DNA of 64,000 nucleotides from CAZGOM01 sp964527265 (GCA_964527265.1 CAZGOM010000005.1:1-64000), one strand, 5' to 3'; numbered from the stretch's first letter, positions 26,030-35,019 are shown. A program made the numbers and translations. Notes: generated from the letters alone by a model not told the origin.

Positions 26030-28063
26030 TCAGTAATTCTTTGTGTACTCAGGAATGGTGATGGGAGGCAGCGTGCTCGTCGGTCGTTCATCTGGCCTGG
26101 AGGAGTAGGGATTCCTCGCCCCTCCCGCGCGCCCATTCCTTACCGCATCCTGCAGGCGCTTGTCGTTTGGAGCATCCTTCAGCGCAGCTTCCAGCAGCGT
26201 CATGGCGTTTTTTTCGTTGTTCAGCTCCCAGAGCGCCTCCGCCATCAATAGCACCACAGGCGTATTCCCCGGCTCGCTCTTGAGCGCCGGCATCAGCATG
26301 TTCACCGCCGCCATGGGATCGCCCTTAGCGCCAGGCCAGTAGAGCAGCATTTGCGCATAGTGGTAACGCACCGCCATGTACCAGGGCCACTCCTTCAACA
26401 CTCCTTCAAAAACCGCCTGCGCCTCTTTCTCGCGATTCAGTCGGCCCAGCGCAACGCCTATTCCCGTTTGAGTTTCAGGCTTCGCTCCATCTGTTGCATC
26501 TAAAGCTTTGAACACTTCCAATGCCTGCTGAGGTCTGCCCCCCTCCACCAGCGCCCACCCCAGGTTCAACTGCGTCGCCGTGCGCTTGCTTCCCAGTTCA
26601 ATCGCCTGGCGATACTCCTTCGCCGCGCCCGCGTAATCCCCCAGTTGAAACAGCGCCAGCCCCAGGTTCTCATGCCCCGCCGCCAGACCTGGATGGATCT
26701 TCAACGCTTCTTGGAGATATCCCCGCGCTTCCTCAGGCTTTCCTTCGGATAAACACACTTCACCCAGGTTATTCAGCAGGAAAAAATTGCCTTTCGTCAC
26801 CGTTAATCCATGCGCATACAACGCCCGCGGCGTGGTCCAGTACCCCACCTGCGTCCGCGTCGTCAGCGTGAGCCCCACCAGCACCACCGCGCATATCACC
26901 GCCCGCATCCGGGTGGTCACACGCATCCCATCCAGCTTTTCCGCCACGGCCCACACCACCAGGATGTAAAGCCCGATAAAGCTGATGTACGCATACCGGT
27001 CCGCCATCGACTGGCTTCCCACCTGCACCACCCCGATCATCGGCACCAGCACCCCCAGAAACCACAGCCAACCCACCAGCACATACCGCTTATCCCGCTT
27101 GATCCCCCAGTAAATCGCCCAGATGGTTATCGCCGCCACAATCACCGCAGCCATCGCCACCGCGCCCGCCCCCCAGTAAACAGGGTGCGGATAAAGCACC
27201 GCCAGATCAGCTGGCCACGCCAATTTCGTCAAATACCGCGCATACGACACCGGCACATTCGCCAGCCGCGCATCCATCGGCATCACGTCCATCCCCGCCA
27301 TCGCATTGCTCGTCCGCTGCACAATAAACGTGCATATCGCCGCCGCCGCGCACAGCGCCATCAAAGGCAGCTTCTCCACCACCAGCTCTTTGAGGTCCCC
27401 CCATTTCGTTAACCGCTTGAGCGGCCAGAAATCCATCAGCAAAAGCACCGCCGGCAGCGTCACCGCCGTCGGCTTGCTCATCAGCGCCAAAGCACACCCC
27501 CCTAATACAAGCCAGAAACCCTTCATCCGCCTCCCAGACTCGACCCACATCATGTACGTCAGCATTGTCAGCAGCACAAACATCAAACTAAGCACGTCTT
27601 TCCGGCTCGAAATCCACGCCACCGACTCCACATGAATCGGGTGCACCGCAAACAACCCCGCCACCACCCACGCCCGCCCACGCATCCCCGTCGCCTTCAA
27701 AAGCACCCAGAAAAGCAGGCATGCGTTGACGATATGCAGCATCAGCCCCGTCGCATGGTGCCCCCCCGGATACTCCACCCCAAACAACGTCACATCCAGC
27801 AAATGCGAAAGCATCGTCACAGGGTGCCAGTTGCTCACCGTCACAGATGTGAACGCCCACACAATCGTCTCCCCCGTCAACCCCTTTTGAACCATCGGAT
27901 TGGCGTACACATACTGCGGGTCATCCAGCGTGATGTAATCGCTGAACACCACACCCATGTAGCCCGCAAACGCCAGCGCCACCAGAGCCGCAAAGCCGGC
28001 GAATAGCCAGCGGTCATCCTGCCCGCCAGCCTTCTCTAGTGTCTTTTCATCCTCTATCGTCAT
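26030..28063 (-). CDS. TMTC-like membrane glycosyltransferase with TPRs
   Basis: 677 residues from the ATG at 28063. A TTG at 28096, in frame and overlapping the AraC stop, is the alternative. The N-terminal 400 residues span the membrane many times. They carry SDYITLDDPQYVYANPMVQ, VSNWHPVTMLSHLLDVTLFG, FAVHPIHVESVAWISSRKD and LMSKPTAVTLPAVLLLMDFW, typical of bacterial TMTC/PMT-like C-type glycosyltransferases that use lipid-linked sugars. From about residue 430 come TPRs (PGLAAGHENLGLALFQLGDY and others). It probably O-glycosylates exported proteins; this is inferred from the family. It follows the AraC gene in the same direction. Confidence 0.87.
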   Translation of the reverse strand: MTIEDEKTLEKAGGQDDRWLFAGFAALVALAFAGYMGVVFSDYITLDDPQYVYANPMVQKGLTGETIVWAFTSVTVSNWHPVTMLSHLLDVTLFGVEYPGGHHATGLMLHIVNACLLFWVLLKATGMRGRAWVVAGLFAVHPIHVESVAWISSRKDVLSLMFVLLTMLTYMMWVESGRRMKGFWLVLGGCALALMSKPTAVTLPAVLLLMDFWPLKRLTKWGDLKELVVEKLPLMALCAAAAICTFIVQRTSNAMAGMDVMPMDARLANVPVSYARYLTKLAWPADLAVLYPHPVYWGAGAVAMAAVIVAAITIWAIYWGIKRDKRYVLVGWLWFLGVLVPMIGVVQVGSQSMADRYAYISFIGLYILVVWAVAEKLDGMRVTTRMRAVICAVVLVGLTLTTRTQVGYWTTPRALYAHGLTVTKGNFFLLNNLGEVCLSEGKPEEARGYLQEALKIHPGLAAGHENLGLALFQLGDYAGAAKEYRQAIELGSKRTATQLNLGWALVEGGRPQQALEVFKALDATDGAKPETQTGIGVALGRLNREKEAQAVFEGVLKEWPWYMAVRYHYAQMLLYWPGAKGDPMAAVNMLMPALKSEPGNTPVVLLMAEALWELNNEKNAMTLLEAALKDAPNDKRLQDAVRNGRAGGARNPYSSRPDERPTSTLPPITIPEYTKNY

Positions 28064-28092
28064 TCCATTCAAGGGTATCAGAACCCGCCTCC

Positions 28093-28995
28093 TCAAATCT
28101 CCCCGCCCGACCGTTGAAACTCGCGCGGCGTAATCCGATACCTCTTCTTAAAAAGGCGCGACAAGTAGTGCTGCGATGTGAACCCCGCCAGTCGGCTTAC
28201 TTCCTTCACCGAGCGCGTCATCCCCGTCGCCGTCGGCCTCAGCAGCCTCACTGCCAATCTTAGACGCGCATCAATAATATGTTGCTTAATCCCTTTTCCC
28301 AACACTTTCATCGACAGCGCATGCAGATGCCCCGCTGTCATCCCCACCTCCCGGGCCAGTCCATCCACCCGCCAACCCCGCGCAGGTTCGGCATCGATCC
28401 GCGAGAGCAATTTCACGATTCGCGCATCCGCCACCCCTGCCGCCCCGGTCCCCACCCCAATCACCGGCCCCACGTGTTCCTTCAGGCCAAACACCGCCAC
28501 TTCTCCGATCAATTCAATCACTGCACTTTCAATTCGCCAAAAACCCGCCCTCACACCGCTTCGGGCCTCTTCCTGTGCCTTGATTAACCGCTCATACGCT
28601 TTCACCACTCCCGGCGCCTCTTCCTGTCGAACCCGCACAGGTACCCGCGAGAGTGCCCCCGGCCCCCGGCAGTCCGGCCCGTCCCATTCCCCGCGCCCAC
28701 GACGCACCGGCCGGAAATCAAAATGGCAAAAATAAAACTCAAGCACCTCGCGCGTTTCCTCCACCCTTGCCGATACAAGCGGCGGCAAAAGCACAAAATC
28801 CCCAGTCTCAATCTCCACCCGATGCCCCGTTCCCAACACAAAAGCCCCCGCTCCGCTGCATACCCAGAACAAATCCCAGTCTTCAAAGAAAATAGTCACC
28901 GGCAAATACCCCCGCGCCGCCACGAACCGCCCCGTTACATGGTTGCTTGTATACGTCGGAATGCCTTCAGGCAATTGAATGGTGGGGATCGTCAT
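28093..28995 (-). CDS. AraC family transcriptional regulator
   Basis: 300 residues. An N-terminal cupin-type sensor (IFFEDWDLFWVCSGAGAFVLG... ETGDFVLLPP) precedes the double helix-turn-helix at about 200-295 (WRVDGLAREVGMTAGHLHAL and VKEVSRLAGFTSQHYLSRLF, ending RYRITPREFQR). It is divergent from a PhyH-type dioxygenase gene 257 bp away, the most likely target. Its stop lies 30 bp before the TMTC-like gene. The sensed ligand is unknown. Confidence 0.9.
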   Translation of the reverse strand: MTIPTIQLPEGIPTYTSNHVTGRFVAARGYLPVTIFFEDWDLFWVCSGAGAFVLGTGHRVEIETGDFVLLPPLVSARVEETREVLEFYFCHFDFRPVRRGRGEWDGPDCRGPGALSRVPVRVRQEEAPGVVKAYERLIKAQEEARSGVRAGFWRIESAVIELIGEVAVFGLKEHVGPVIGVGTGAAGVADARIVKLLSRIDAEPARGWRVDGLAREVGMTAGHLHALSMKVLGKGIKQHIIDARLRLAVRLLRPTATGMTRSVKEVSRLAGFTSQHYLSRLFKKRYRITPREFQRSGGEI

Positions 28996-29252
28996 GGCCG
29001 CCTTGAAAAATCAAAAGGTTTCCGCCGTCCGTGATCAGGGCGTCGGGCTGTTGCGTGTTTGGCACGAAACTCGATGTGCCGACCCGAGGCCCCCCGACAG
29101 CGCGGGCGCAAGAGTGACACTTTACACCCCACGATTCGTTGATACCAGAGATTTGTGCAAAACATCCCATGTTGCACCAAAGACATCCACCTCTATTTTT
29201 CCTACCTTATTCCCCAACAATCGCATATCCATCTCTTTAAAAGGACAAAATC

Positions 29253-29972
29253 ATGCCCCTTACCCAAACACAAAAAGATAAATTCGCCAAGAACGGCTAC
29301 ATCGTTGTCGAAAACATCATCACCCCCGATCAACTCGCCGCCTTGCGCCAAAAGATCGCCCAACTCCAGTCCACGCCCGTGGATGCCAAAGATGGCATAG
29401 TCCGCCAGACCGAAGGTGAAACCGGCCCCCTGCGCAAGCTCAACGCACTCGTTCCTGTTTCCCAGTGGTTCAAGGCACTGGCCAGCACGCCTTCCATCAC
29501 CGACATCGCCTGCGAACTCACCGACAACGCCAAAGAGCTCTGGCTCTACACCGACCAGGTTTTTCTTAAACCCGCGCATTGCGGTTCTGAAAAACCTCTT
29601 CACCAGGACAACTCCTACTTCGCCGTCGAGCCCATGACCCGTGGCATCACCTGCTGGCTGGCCATCGACGACGCCACGCCTGAAAACGGCTGTATGCGCT
29701 ACATTCCCGGCAGTCACAAGCTTGGCCTTGTCCCTCACCGCGAACTCGGCAGCGCGCTTCACCTGACGCCCGATGATCCCAAATACCTGGGCACTGAAAT
29801 CCACGTCCCTATCCCTGCCGGTGCTGCGATCTTTCACCATCTCTGCACCATGCACAGCTCTGGTGCCAACACCAGCGATAAGCCGCGTCGTGCCTGGGCA
29901 TTGCACTACGTCAATGCGGATGCGCACTGCCCCCACATGGCCCAGGAAAAGATGACCCTTATCCGGGTGTAA
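29253..29972 (+). CDS. Phytanoyl-CoA dioxygenase (PhyH) family protein
   Basis: 239 residues with AAGGA ahead of the ATG. These are 2-oxoglutarate/Fe(II) hydroxylases of small molecules. The H-x-D pair is in PLHQDNSYF, and the distal histidine in TMHSSGANTSDKPRRAW with the 2OG-binding arginine. FAKNGYIVVENIITPDQLAA is the typical N-terminus, and NGCMRYIPGSHK is the conserved core. In planctomycetes such genes often sit beside AraC regulators and sugar genes, and here an AraC gene is divergent. The substrate is unknown. A terminator follows. Confidence 0.92.
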   Translation: MPLTQTQKDKFAKNGYIVVENIITPDQLAALRQKIAQLQSTPVDAKDGIVRQTEGETGPLRKLNALVPVSQWFKALASTPSITDIACELTDNAKELWLYTDQVFLKPAHCGSEKPLHQDNSYFAVEPMTRGITCWLAIDDATPENGCMRYIPGSHKLGLVPHRELGSALHLTPDDPKYLGTEIHVPIPAGAAIFHHLCTMHSSGANTSDKPRRAWALHYVNADAHCPHMAQEKMTLIRV

Positions 29973-29999
29973 GCAGGCACCGCACAAGCCCAATAAAAC

Positions 30000-30025
30000 A
30001 CACCCTCGTTGTGAGGGTGTTTTTA
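30000..30025. terminator. Bidirectional intrinsic terminator
   Basis: ACACCCTC/GAGGGTGT, an 8-bp stem, is followed by TTTTATTT on the plus strand and by GTTTTATT on the minus strand. It lies between two converging genes (PhyH, phosphoesterase). Confidence 0.88.
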
Positions 30026-30047
30026 TTTGATGGTGTGTGAATCCGGT

Positions 30048-30818
30048 TCAGCGGCCTTCCAGAAGCCGCAGACCCAGAAAGTCTGAAAGCTCGTCGATGC
30101 GCTTGACCTTGTTAATGACCGCCTGGATGTTGTAATCCATACGAATGAATTCAACCTTCTCATCGCTCAAGATCGCATAGCTCGAGCGCGGGTCGCGGTC
30201 GCGTGGCTGGCCCACAGAGCCTGGGTTGATGATGTATTTTTCGCCATTGCCGAACTTGAAGTTGAAGGTCTGGTCCTTCAGGTCGGTGGGCTGGAAGAAG
30301 TCCGGCTCATTGGTGAATACGCCCGGGACATGCGTATGGCCCACAAAGCAGCGCGCCTCAAAGCGTTCAAAGATCGCCTCGAGTTTCGGCTGGTTGTTGA
30401 TCACATCGTCGGGGAAAATATATTCGTTGATCGGCCTGCGCGGCGAAGCATGCACGCACAGCGTCTCGCCGAATTTCTCGCGGATCTTCAGGTTTCCCAG
30501 GTATTCCCAGCGCTTGCGCGCCTTGTTGATGTCCGGCTCGCTTTCGATTTCCCGGCGCGTCCAGTAGGCCGCCGCTTCCGCGCTGGCATTGAAGCTGGTG
30601 GGTTCGTAGAGCACTGCAAAGTCGTGATTCCCCATCAGGGACCACTGGCAGTTTTCCATCACCAAATCCAGGCATTCTTTGGGGTTGGGGCCGTAACCGA
30701 TGATGTCACCCAGGCACAGCGTCGTGGTGATGCCGCGCCGTTTGATGTCGGCGAACACGACCTGAAGGGCATCCAGGTTGCCGTGAATATCTGAGATGAG
30801 CGCAACAGGCGTCGTCAT
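30048..30818 (-). CDS. Metallophosphoesterase family protein
   Basis: 256 residues from the ATG at 30818. Calcineurin-like motifs in order: ISDIHGNLDAL, LGDIIGYGPNP, LMGNHDFAVL, CVHASPRR, FVGHTHVPGVF and INPGSVGQPRDRDPR. The PGSVGQPRDGDPR type is common among bacterial phosphoesterases with nucleotide or phosphoprotein substrates, but the substrate is open. The leader holds two hairpins and a U-rich stretch close to the start codon (30826-30881), so expression may be attenuated. Confidence 0.92.
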   Translation of the reverse strand: MTTPVALISDIHGNLDALQVVFADIKRRGITTTLCLGDIIGYGPNPKECLDLVMENCQWSLMGNHDFAVLYEPTSFNASAEAAAYWTRREIESEPDINKARKRWEYLGNLKIREKFGETLCVHASPRRPINEYIFPDDVINNQPKLEAIFERFEARCFVGHTHVPGVFTNEPDFFQPTDLKDQTFNFKFGNGEKYIINPGSVGQPRDRDPRSSYAILSDEKVEFIRMDYNIQAVINKVKRIDELSDFLGLRLLEGR

Positions 30819-30825
30819 AGTCACC

Positions 30826-30881
30826 CGTATGAAATAAAAGACGGCACCAATCGGTTGGGTGCCTGGGCGACCAGACGCCCA
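30826..30881 (-). promoter_or_regulatory. Tandem-hairpin leader, possible attenuator
   Basis: On the minus strand TGGGCG/CGCCCA (30864-30881) is followed by a second stem built on GGCACC/GGTGCC with inner pairs (30843-30863), then GTCTTTTATTTC, ending about 8 bases before the phosphoesterase ATG. A terminator-like structure inside the 5' leader suggests attenuation. Confidence 0.5.
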
Positions 30882-30976
30882 AGTTCATATCAACATAACA
30901 CGGCTACAGCCTGCGCGCACCCGGGGGGGCTTTGTTATGCCCTTTGTTAGTTGTTTGCAGATAACATAGGGGGTTC

Positions 30977-32029
30977 ATGAGTGTGCAAAGCGCATCCAGA
31001 ATCCTGATCATCCGCCCCACAGCGCTGGGCGATGTCAGCCGCACCGTCCCCTGCCTGGTGGCTTTGCGCAAGGCCCACCCCAACGCCACCATCGACTGGA
31101 TGGTGCATGAGGCCTTTGGCGATGCCGTGCGTTACCACCCTGACCTTCGCACCGTTATTCCCTTTGCTCGGGGGCGCTTTGCCCAGGCGTGGCGTAAACC
31201 CTCTTCTTTAAAAGAGATGTATGTCTGGCTTAAGAGTCTGCGAAGTGTGCGTTATGACCTTGTAGTCGATCTTCAGGGGCTTTTCCGCTCGGGTTTTTTT
31301 ACGGGCGTGACCGGTGCCAGGCGTCGTCTGGGCTACGCCAATGCCCGCGAGGGCGGCTGGCTTTTCTACAATCAGAAGTACAAAATCGATCCGAATCTGC
31401 ATGCCGTGGATCGAATGCTGGGCCTTTTGGCTGCTGCGGGATATCAAACGCCAAATGATGCTGAAGCGATGCGCCTTTACACGAGTGCGCAGGATCGGGC
31501 GTGGGCACATTCTGAACTTCTTACGGGACACCTCAATCCGGAAAACTATTTTGTGATTGCTCCGACGGCTAAGTGGTTATGTAAATGCTGGCCGGTCGAA
31601 CGCTATGCGGAAGTCACCCGTCGCCTGCTCGCCTCCGGTAAGTTCGGTGCGGGCGGCATCATTCTTGCCGCGCCTTCTGAAAAGACCGTCGTCGACAAAC
31701 TTATTTCCCTCGTCGGCATGCCGGGCCGTCTTATCGCCCCTTCCACCAAAGTTGGCCAGATGATGGCCTTGATCGAAAAGGCCCACCTCCTCGTTTGCAA
31801 CGACTCTGCTCCCCTTCACATCGGAGTCGGCTTCAACCGTCCTCTGGTCACGATCTTCGGCCCCACCGACCCACGCCTCGTCGGGCCCTACAAGCGAGAG
31901 AACACCATCGTCCAGGCCCCCGGTGCAAAATCCCTCGAGAAGTTCGACTACCGCGGTCAGAAAGATGATCAGACACTCATCTCAGAAGTCACCGTCGACA
32001 TGGTCTGGGCCAAGATCAACCAGAATTGA
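30977..32029 (+). CDS. Glycosyltransferase family 9 (heptosyltransferase-like)
   Basis: 350 residues with AGGGGG ahead of the ATG. GT9 enzymes transfer ADP-heptose to lipopolysaccharide core at the inner face of the cytoplasmic membrane. RILIIRPTALGDVSRTVPCL is the N-terminal signature (the usual L-G-D is present), IDWMVHEAFGDAV and VVDLQGLFRSG follow, and LVCNDSAPLHIGVGFNRPLVT and IFGPTDPRLVGPY form the donor-binding C-terminal domain. It supports a Gram-negative-type envelope. It is a lone gene with no LPS cluster around it. Confidence 0.92.
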   Translation: MSVQSASRILIIRPTALGDVSRTVPCLVALRKAHPNATIDWMVHEAFGDAVRYHPDLRTVIPFARGRFAQAWRKPSSLKEMYVWLKSLRSVRYDLVVDLQGLFRSGFFTGVTGARRRLGYANAREGGWLFYNQKYKIDPNLHAVDRMLGLLAAAGYQTPNDAEAMRLYTSAQDRAWAHSELLTGHLNPENYFVIAPTAKWLCKCWPVERYAEVTRRLLASGKFGAGGIILAAPSEKTVVDKLISLVGMPGRLIAPSTKVGQMMALIEKAHLLVCNDSAPLHIGVGFNRPLVTIFGPTDPRLVGPYKRENTIVQAPGAKSLEKFDYRGQKDDQTLISEVTVDMVWAKINQN

Positions 32030-32171
32030 GGCCGGCGATTCCCCCCTCGTTTTGATTTATCATCCCATAGCATCACTTCAATCACATTAAAAACGTCTTG
32101 CATGATCCGATGCCCATATAATGCAGAACGGTTCACATGCGTTGTGCCCTGTTCCTTTGTAGGTAAATCCC

Positions 32172-32924
32172 ATGAATTTAATGCCGCTTTTGAGTCGTTT
32201 ACAAAGCCGCAGGCTTGGGTTCTCCCTGATTGAAATGCTGGTCGTCGTGACACTCCTCACGATCCTGCTGGCTCTGCTTATGCCTGCCATGGCGGCTTCC
32301 CGAGCTCGCGCGCGCCAACTTATGTGTGCTTCCAACCTCCGCAGCCAGAACACCGCCATCGTCTCCTACGTCCAGGACGACAACAGGCGTTCCCTTCCGT
32401 ACGGCGTCACCTTCAGTAGTTCGTGGATGATCCGGATCTCCTCCTATCTGGGCGGCAGTTACAACACTCAGATGCAAACCACCGAGCGTTACAACGCCAA
32501 CTCCACGCTCTCAGGGTGGAATGACGCCGTGCGCGTTGACAGCAAAATCGCAGGACTGCTTTGCCCCGAGTCCAAGCTTGCTCCTCGAAGCAATTACTAC
32601 TCCGGCACCTACGGCTATAACGGCTGGGTCGCGTCCGGCGCGGTCGAAATCCTGGGCGGCGTCCATGTGCAGCACCACCCCGAATCCCAGCGCCGCTACA
32701 GCGCCATTCGAGGTGGGCACGACAAACTTATTCTCGCCAGCGATTCGGCTTACTACGTCTATCCCTATGGCTCCGTATGGGATGGTGTCCTTGTGGGTCT
32801 GGCCAGCGGCCGCTTTCATCCCAATGGCTCACAGAAAACCGTCAACATGATGGTTCTCGACGGTCACGTCGAAGCCTGCACCAACGGCGACTATAGCAAA
32901 GTCACCATGTTTGACCCCGGCTGA
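32172..32924 (+). CDS. Pseudopilin-like protein with prepilin N-terminus
   Basis: 250 residues. A basic leader ends at G16, and FSLIEMLVVVTLLTILLALL is the type IV prepilin signal with E21 as the conserved glutamate. The rest has a planctomycete pattern: ARQLMCASNLRSQNTAIVSY after the helix and TVNMMVLDGHVEA near the end. These secreted proteins are expanded in planctomycetes. They are processed by prepilin peptidase, but their role is unclear. A perfect TATAAT lies at 32117-32122, with no good -35 at the usual spacing. It is the last gene before the switch in GC skew. Confidence 0.88.
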   Translation: MNLMPLLSRLQSRRLGFSLIEMLVVVTLLTILLALLMPAMAASRARARQLMCASNLRSQNTAIVSYVQDDNRRSLPYGVTFSSSWMIRISSYLGGSYNTQMQTTERYNANSTLSGWNDAVRVDSKIAGLLCPESKLAPRSNYYSGTYGYNGWVASGAVEILGGVHVQHHPESQRRYSAIRGGHDKLILASDSAYYVYPYGSVWDGVLVGLASGRFHPNGSQKTVNMMVLDGHVEACTNGDYSKVTMFDPG

Positions 32925-33010
32925 AACGCCTTCTTTTTCTCTGCCATTTCCGGGAAAACAGCTCGTGAGATTCCACGCGACGGGGCGACACACCGATTAC
33001 GCTTGAATCC
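32925..33010. other. GC-skew switch, putative replication-origin region
   Basis: Left of this gap the plus strand is C-rich, right of it G-rich, in genes of both directions. Sample 60-base counts: 32341-32400 has 24 C and 13 G; 33121-33180 has 15 C and 27 G. This is the polarity expected at an origin. No DnaA-box cluster or dnaA gene is visible, so the exact origin is not located. Confidence 0.55.
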
Positions 33011-33280
33011 ATGAATACGCACAACCATCAACCGGCGAAGCCCAGGCGGAAGAGGCCCAATATTTCGGTGGTGCCGCCGTCGGCTGCGCAGGCGAAGCAT
33101 CTGAATGTGGAAGGGGAGCCGGTGACGCGCACGCACAGCACGGCGGGCGGGGCCGAATGGGCAGATTTTGATCCGTGGGGTTTGACGGATATCGCCGGGG
33201 CGGTGATGGATGGGGGCATAGAAATCGCCGGGACGATTGCCGGCAAGGCAATCGAGTCAGCGGGGGATGTGATTTCCTGA
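33011..33280 (+). CDS. Small hypothetical protein
   Basis: 89 residues. The N-terminal third is basic and proline-rich (KPRRKRPNISVVPP). The C-terminal third is a likely helix (DIAGAVMDGGIEIAGTIAGK). No ribosome site is clear, and no family is recognised. Third-codon G and C use is consistent with coding, and the frame fills the gap between its neighbours. It is the first gene on the G-rich side of the skew switch. Confidence 0.5.
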   Translation: MNTHNHQPAKPRRKRPNISVVPPSAAQAKHLNVEGEPVTRTHSTAGGAEWADFDPWGLTDIAGAVMDGGIEIAGTIAGKAIESAGDVIS

Positions 33281-33296
33281 TGGGCTACGCGCCGGC

Positions 33297-34514
33297 TTAT
33301 TTGGCCTTGGCGTCGGTGATGATGAAGGCCCAGACTTCGCGGGGGTTTACTTCGCCGAGCGACTGGGGCATGCGTATCTGGGGTTTGGCGTCGTCGGCGC
33401 CTTTGGGGATGTAGGCAAGGCAGTCGGGCTTGGTTTTTTTGCCTTGGGCAAGTTTGGCGATGTCGACGGTTTTCTTTTCGTCAGTGGCGTTGGCGGCGAG
33501 GACAAGATAGCCATCGGCGGTTTTCCATGCGCGTGCGAAGACGCCTTTTTGGTCTGGGAGAGGGACTTGGGCTGCGCCCTGGGTGATTTGGAAGAACTGT
33601 GCAAGTTCGCGGTTGACGCGGCCGGCCGTTTTCCAAAGTTCAGGCTGCTCGGCGGCGATGTTGGTTCCTTTTTTGCCGGTGACATAGCTGTAGTCGTAGT
33701 AGCCGATGCCGTCGGCGCCTGCGGCCAGGGCAAGGTAGACCATTCCCCGGAGTTCATCAGGGGAGGGGTAGCGATTTTTTTCAGCCCAGGTGAAAAGCTG
33801 CAAGATGGGGACGACGGCTTTTTTACCTTCAGAGGCTTTTTTGGCGCGGACGACGGCATCGCCGACGGTGGAGATGGGTTGATAAGGGACGGGGTAGAGG
33901 TAAAGGGCGCTGACGTCGATGGCGTTGATGACGTCTTCGTACTGCGCTTTTTCGGGGATGAGGTTTTTCTCGACGGCGGAGGCTTCATTGTCGATGTCCT
34001 GGGGGTTGTACCAGTAACCGACGGCGTTGAAGACGGGGCGGTCGGGGATCAATTTCTGGACTTTGGCGAGATCCTCCCTGGTTTTGGCGATGGTGTCTTT
34101 TTTGTAGCTGATGTTGGGGCTGTCAACTGCGATGCCAAAGAGGGTTGCCTGGAGTTGAGTGGGCGCTTTGGCATAGGCATGCTGTGCGAGGTAGAAGCCG
34201 CCTTCGGCGGCGTTTTTAGCATCTTCGGGCTTGTTGACGGTGAGGACGTTGAAGTTCTGCTTGTGAAATTCGGCGAGCTCTTCGGGGGAGGTTTTGGCGC
34301 TGTAGAGCATGATGGGGAAGAAGGGTTTGCCGTTGACCTGGAAGCCTTTGCCTGGGGTGTATTCAGCTTTCTGAATGGGGTCTGCGGGTTTTGCGGTGCC
34401 TGCGGGCGCTTTTTCCGGAGTGGGTTCGATGGCGGAGGTTGTTTGGGTGAGGATGGCAGACGAGCCTATGGAGAGAAGGCCGATGATGAGCCACGATGTT
34501 TTTTGGGAGGGCAT
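33297..34514 (-). CDS. Secreted TIM-barrel glycosidase-like protein
   Basis: 405 residues from the ATG at 34514 with AGGAG upstream. A signal peptide covers about residues 1-28 (TSWLIIGLLSIGSSAILTQT). The mature start resembles the entry of a glycosidase-type barrel, KGFQVNGKPFFPIMLYSAKT, followed by FNVLTVNKPEDA, RPVFNAVGYWYNP, VSALYLYPVPYQP and GADGIGYYDYSYVTG. It ends in a small beta domain (YLVLAANATDEKKTVDI) like those of many glycoside hydrolases. Catalytic residues cannot be assigned with certainty. Probably periplasmic or exported; substrate unknown. Confidence 0.75.
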   Translation of the reverse strand: MPSQKTSWLIIGLLSIGSSAILTQTTSAIEPTPEKAPAGTAKPADPIQKAEYTPGKGFQVNGKPFFPIMLYSAKTSPEELAEFHKQNFNVLTVNKPEDAKNAAEGGFYLAQHAYAKAPTQLQATLFGIAVDSPNISYKKDTIAKTREDLAKVQKLIPDRPVFNAVGYWYNPQDIDNEASAVEKNLIPEKAQYEDVINAIDVSALYLYPVPYQPISTVGDAVVRAKKASEGKKAVVPILQLFTWAEKNRYPSPDELRGMVYLALAAGADGIGYYDYSYVTGKKGTNIAAEQPELWKTAGRVNRELAQFFQITQGAAQVPLPDQKGVFARAWKTADGYLVLAANATDEKKTVDIAKLAQGKKTKPDCLAYIPKGADDAKPQIRMPQSLGEVNPREVWAFIITDAKAK

Positions 34515-34750
34515 GCCCCGACTCCTGTTGCTGGATGTGTGAACTTTAGGAACGCGCAAGCCCCGGGGTGTACAGGTCTAGCAGACGCATGGGGGCCTGT
34601 GCAAGTTCTTGAAGTTCATTTGAAGGGTGATTTTATTTGAGAAAACGAATGCCCACGCACGCGAGATGCCGCGTTGTCAGGGGGCTTCGACAAAGGTGAT
34701 GTCCCCTTGGATGGCAGTCGTGGTTTTTTTGCAGTTTGTTGGTGTTGATG

Positions 34751-34835
34751 TGCGCGTTGGTGAAACGGATGCCTGTTTGTTGCGGGGTACAGGCAAACAG
34801 GCAAGAACCTTCACTTTACGTTTCACTAACCAGAG
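34751..34835 (-). ncRNA. Structured repeat element, copy B
   Basis: The minus-strand copy of the element at 19966-20047. CTCTGGTTAG (34826-34835) and GAAACGTAAAGTGAAGGTTC are conserved, and the hairpin GCCTGTTTG/CAAACAGGC (34771-34802) replaces the GTCGGT/ACCGAC of copy A. It lies in the 505-bp gap between two divergent genes. Apart from it I see no gene in that gap. Confidence 0.5.
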
Positions 34836-35019
34836 TTCAGATGCAGATGGGGGTTGTGAGGCGCGCAAAAATACCTCATCTGAGTTGTGATTCCGGGATT
34901 TGGGCGCGCGGGGCTTGTATTGGGTTTGGGGACAGATAGAGTCTGCGCCGGCTCTCAACGTGATTCGGCACATGTTCCCCTTTACACCTGATTCGACTTA
35001 TTCCAAACGAGGTCATCCC

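Noticed and set aside
33444..34640. 398-codon plus-strand frame over the secreted TIM-barrel gene
   Set aside because: It is Gly/Phe/Asp-rich shadow coding. The minus-strand gene has a ribosome site, signal peptide and a recognisable fold.
34560..35019. Search for DnaA boxes near the skew switch
   Set aside because: I saw no cluster of TTATCCACA-like 9-mers here, at 32030-32171 or at 32925-33010, so no origin is claimed beyond the skew evidence.
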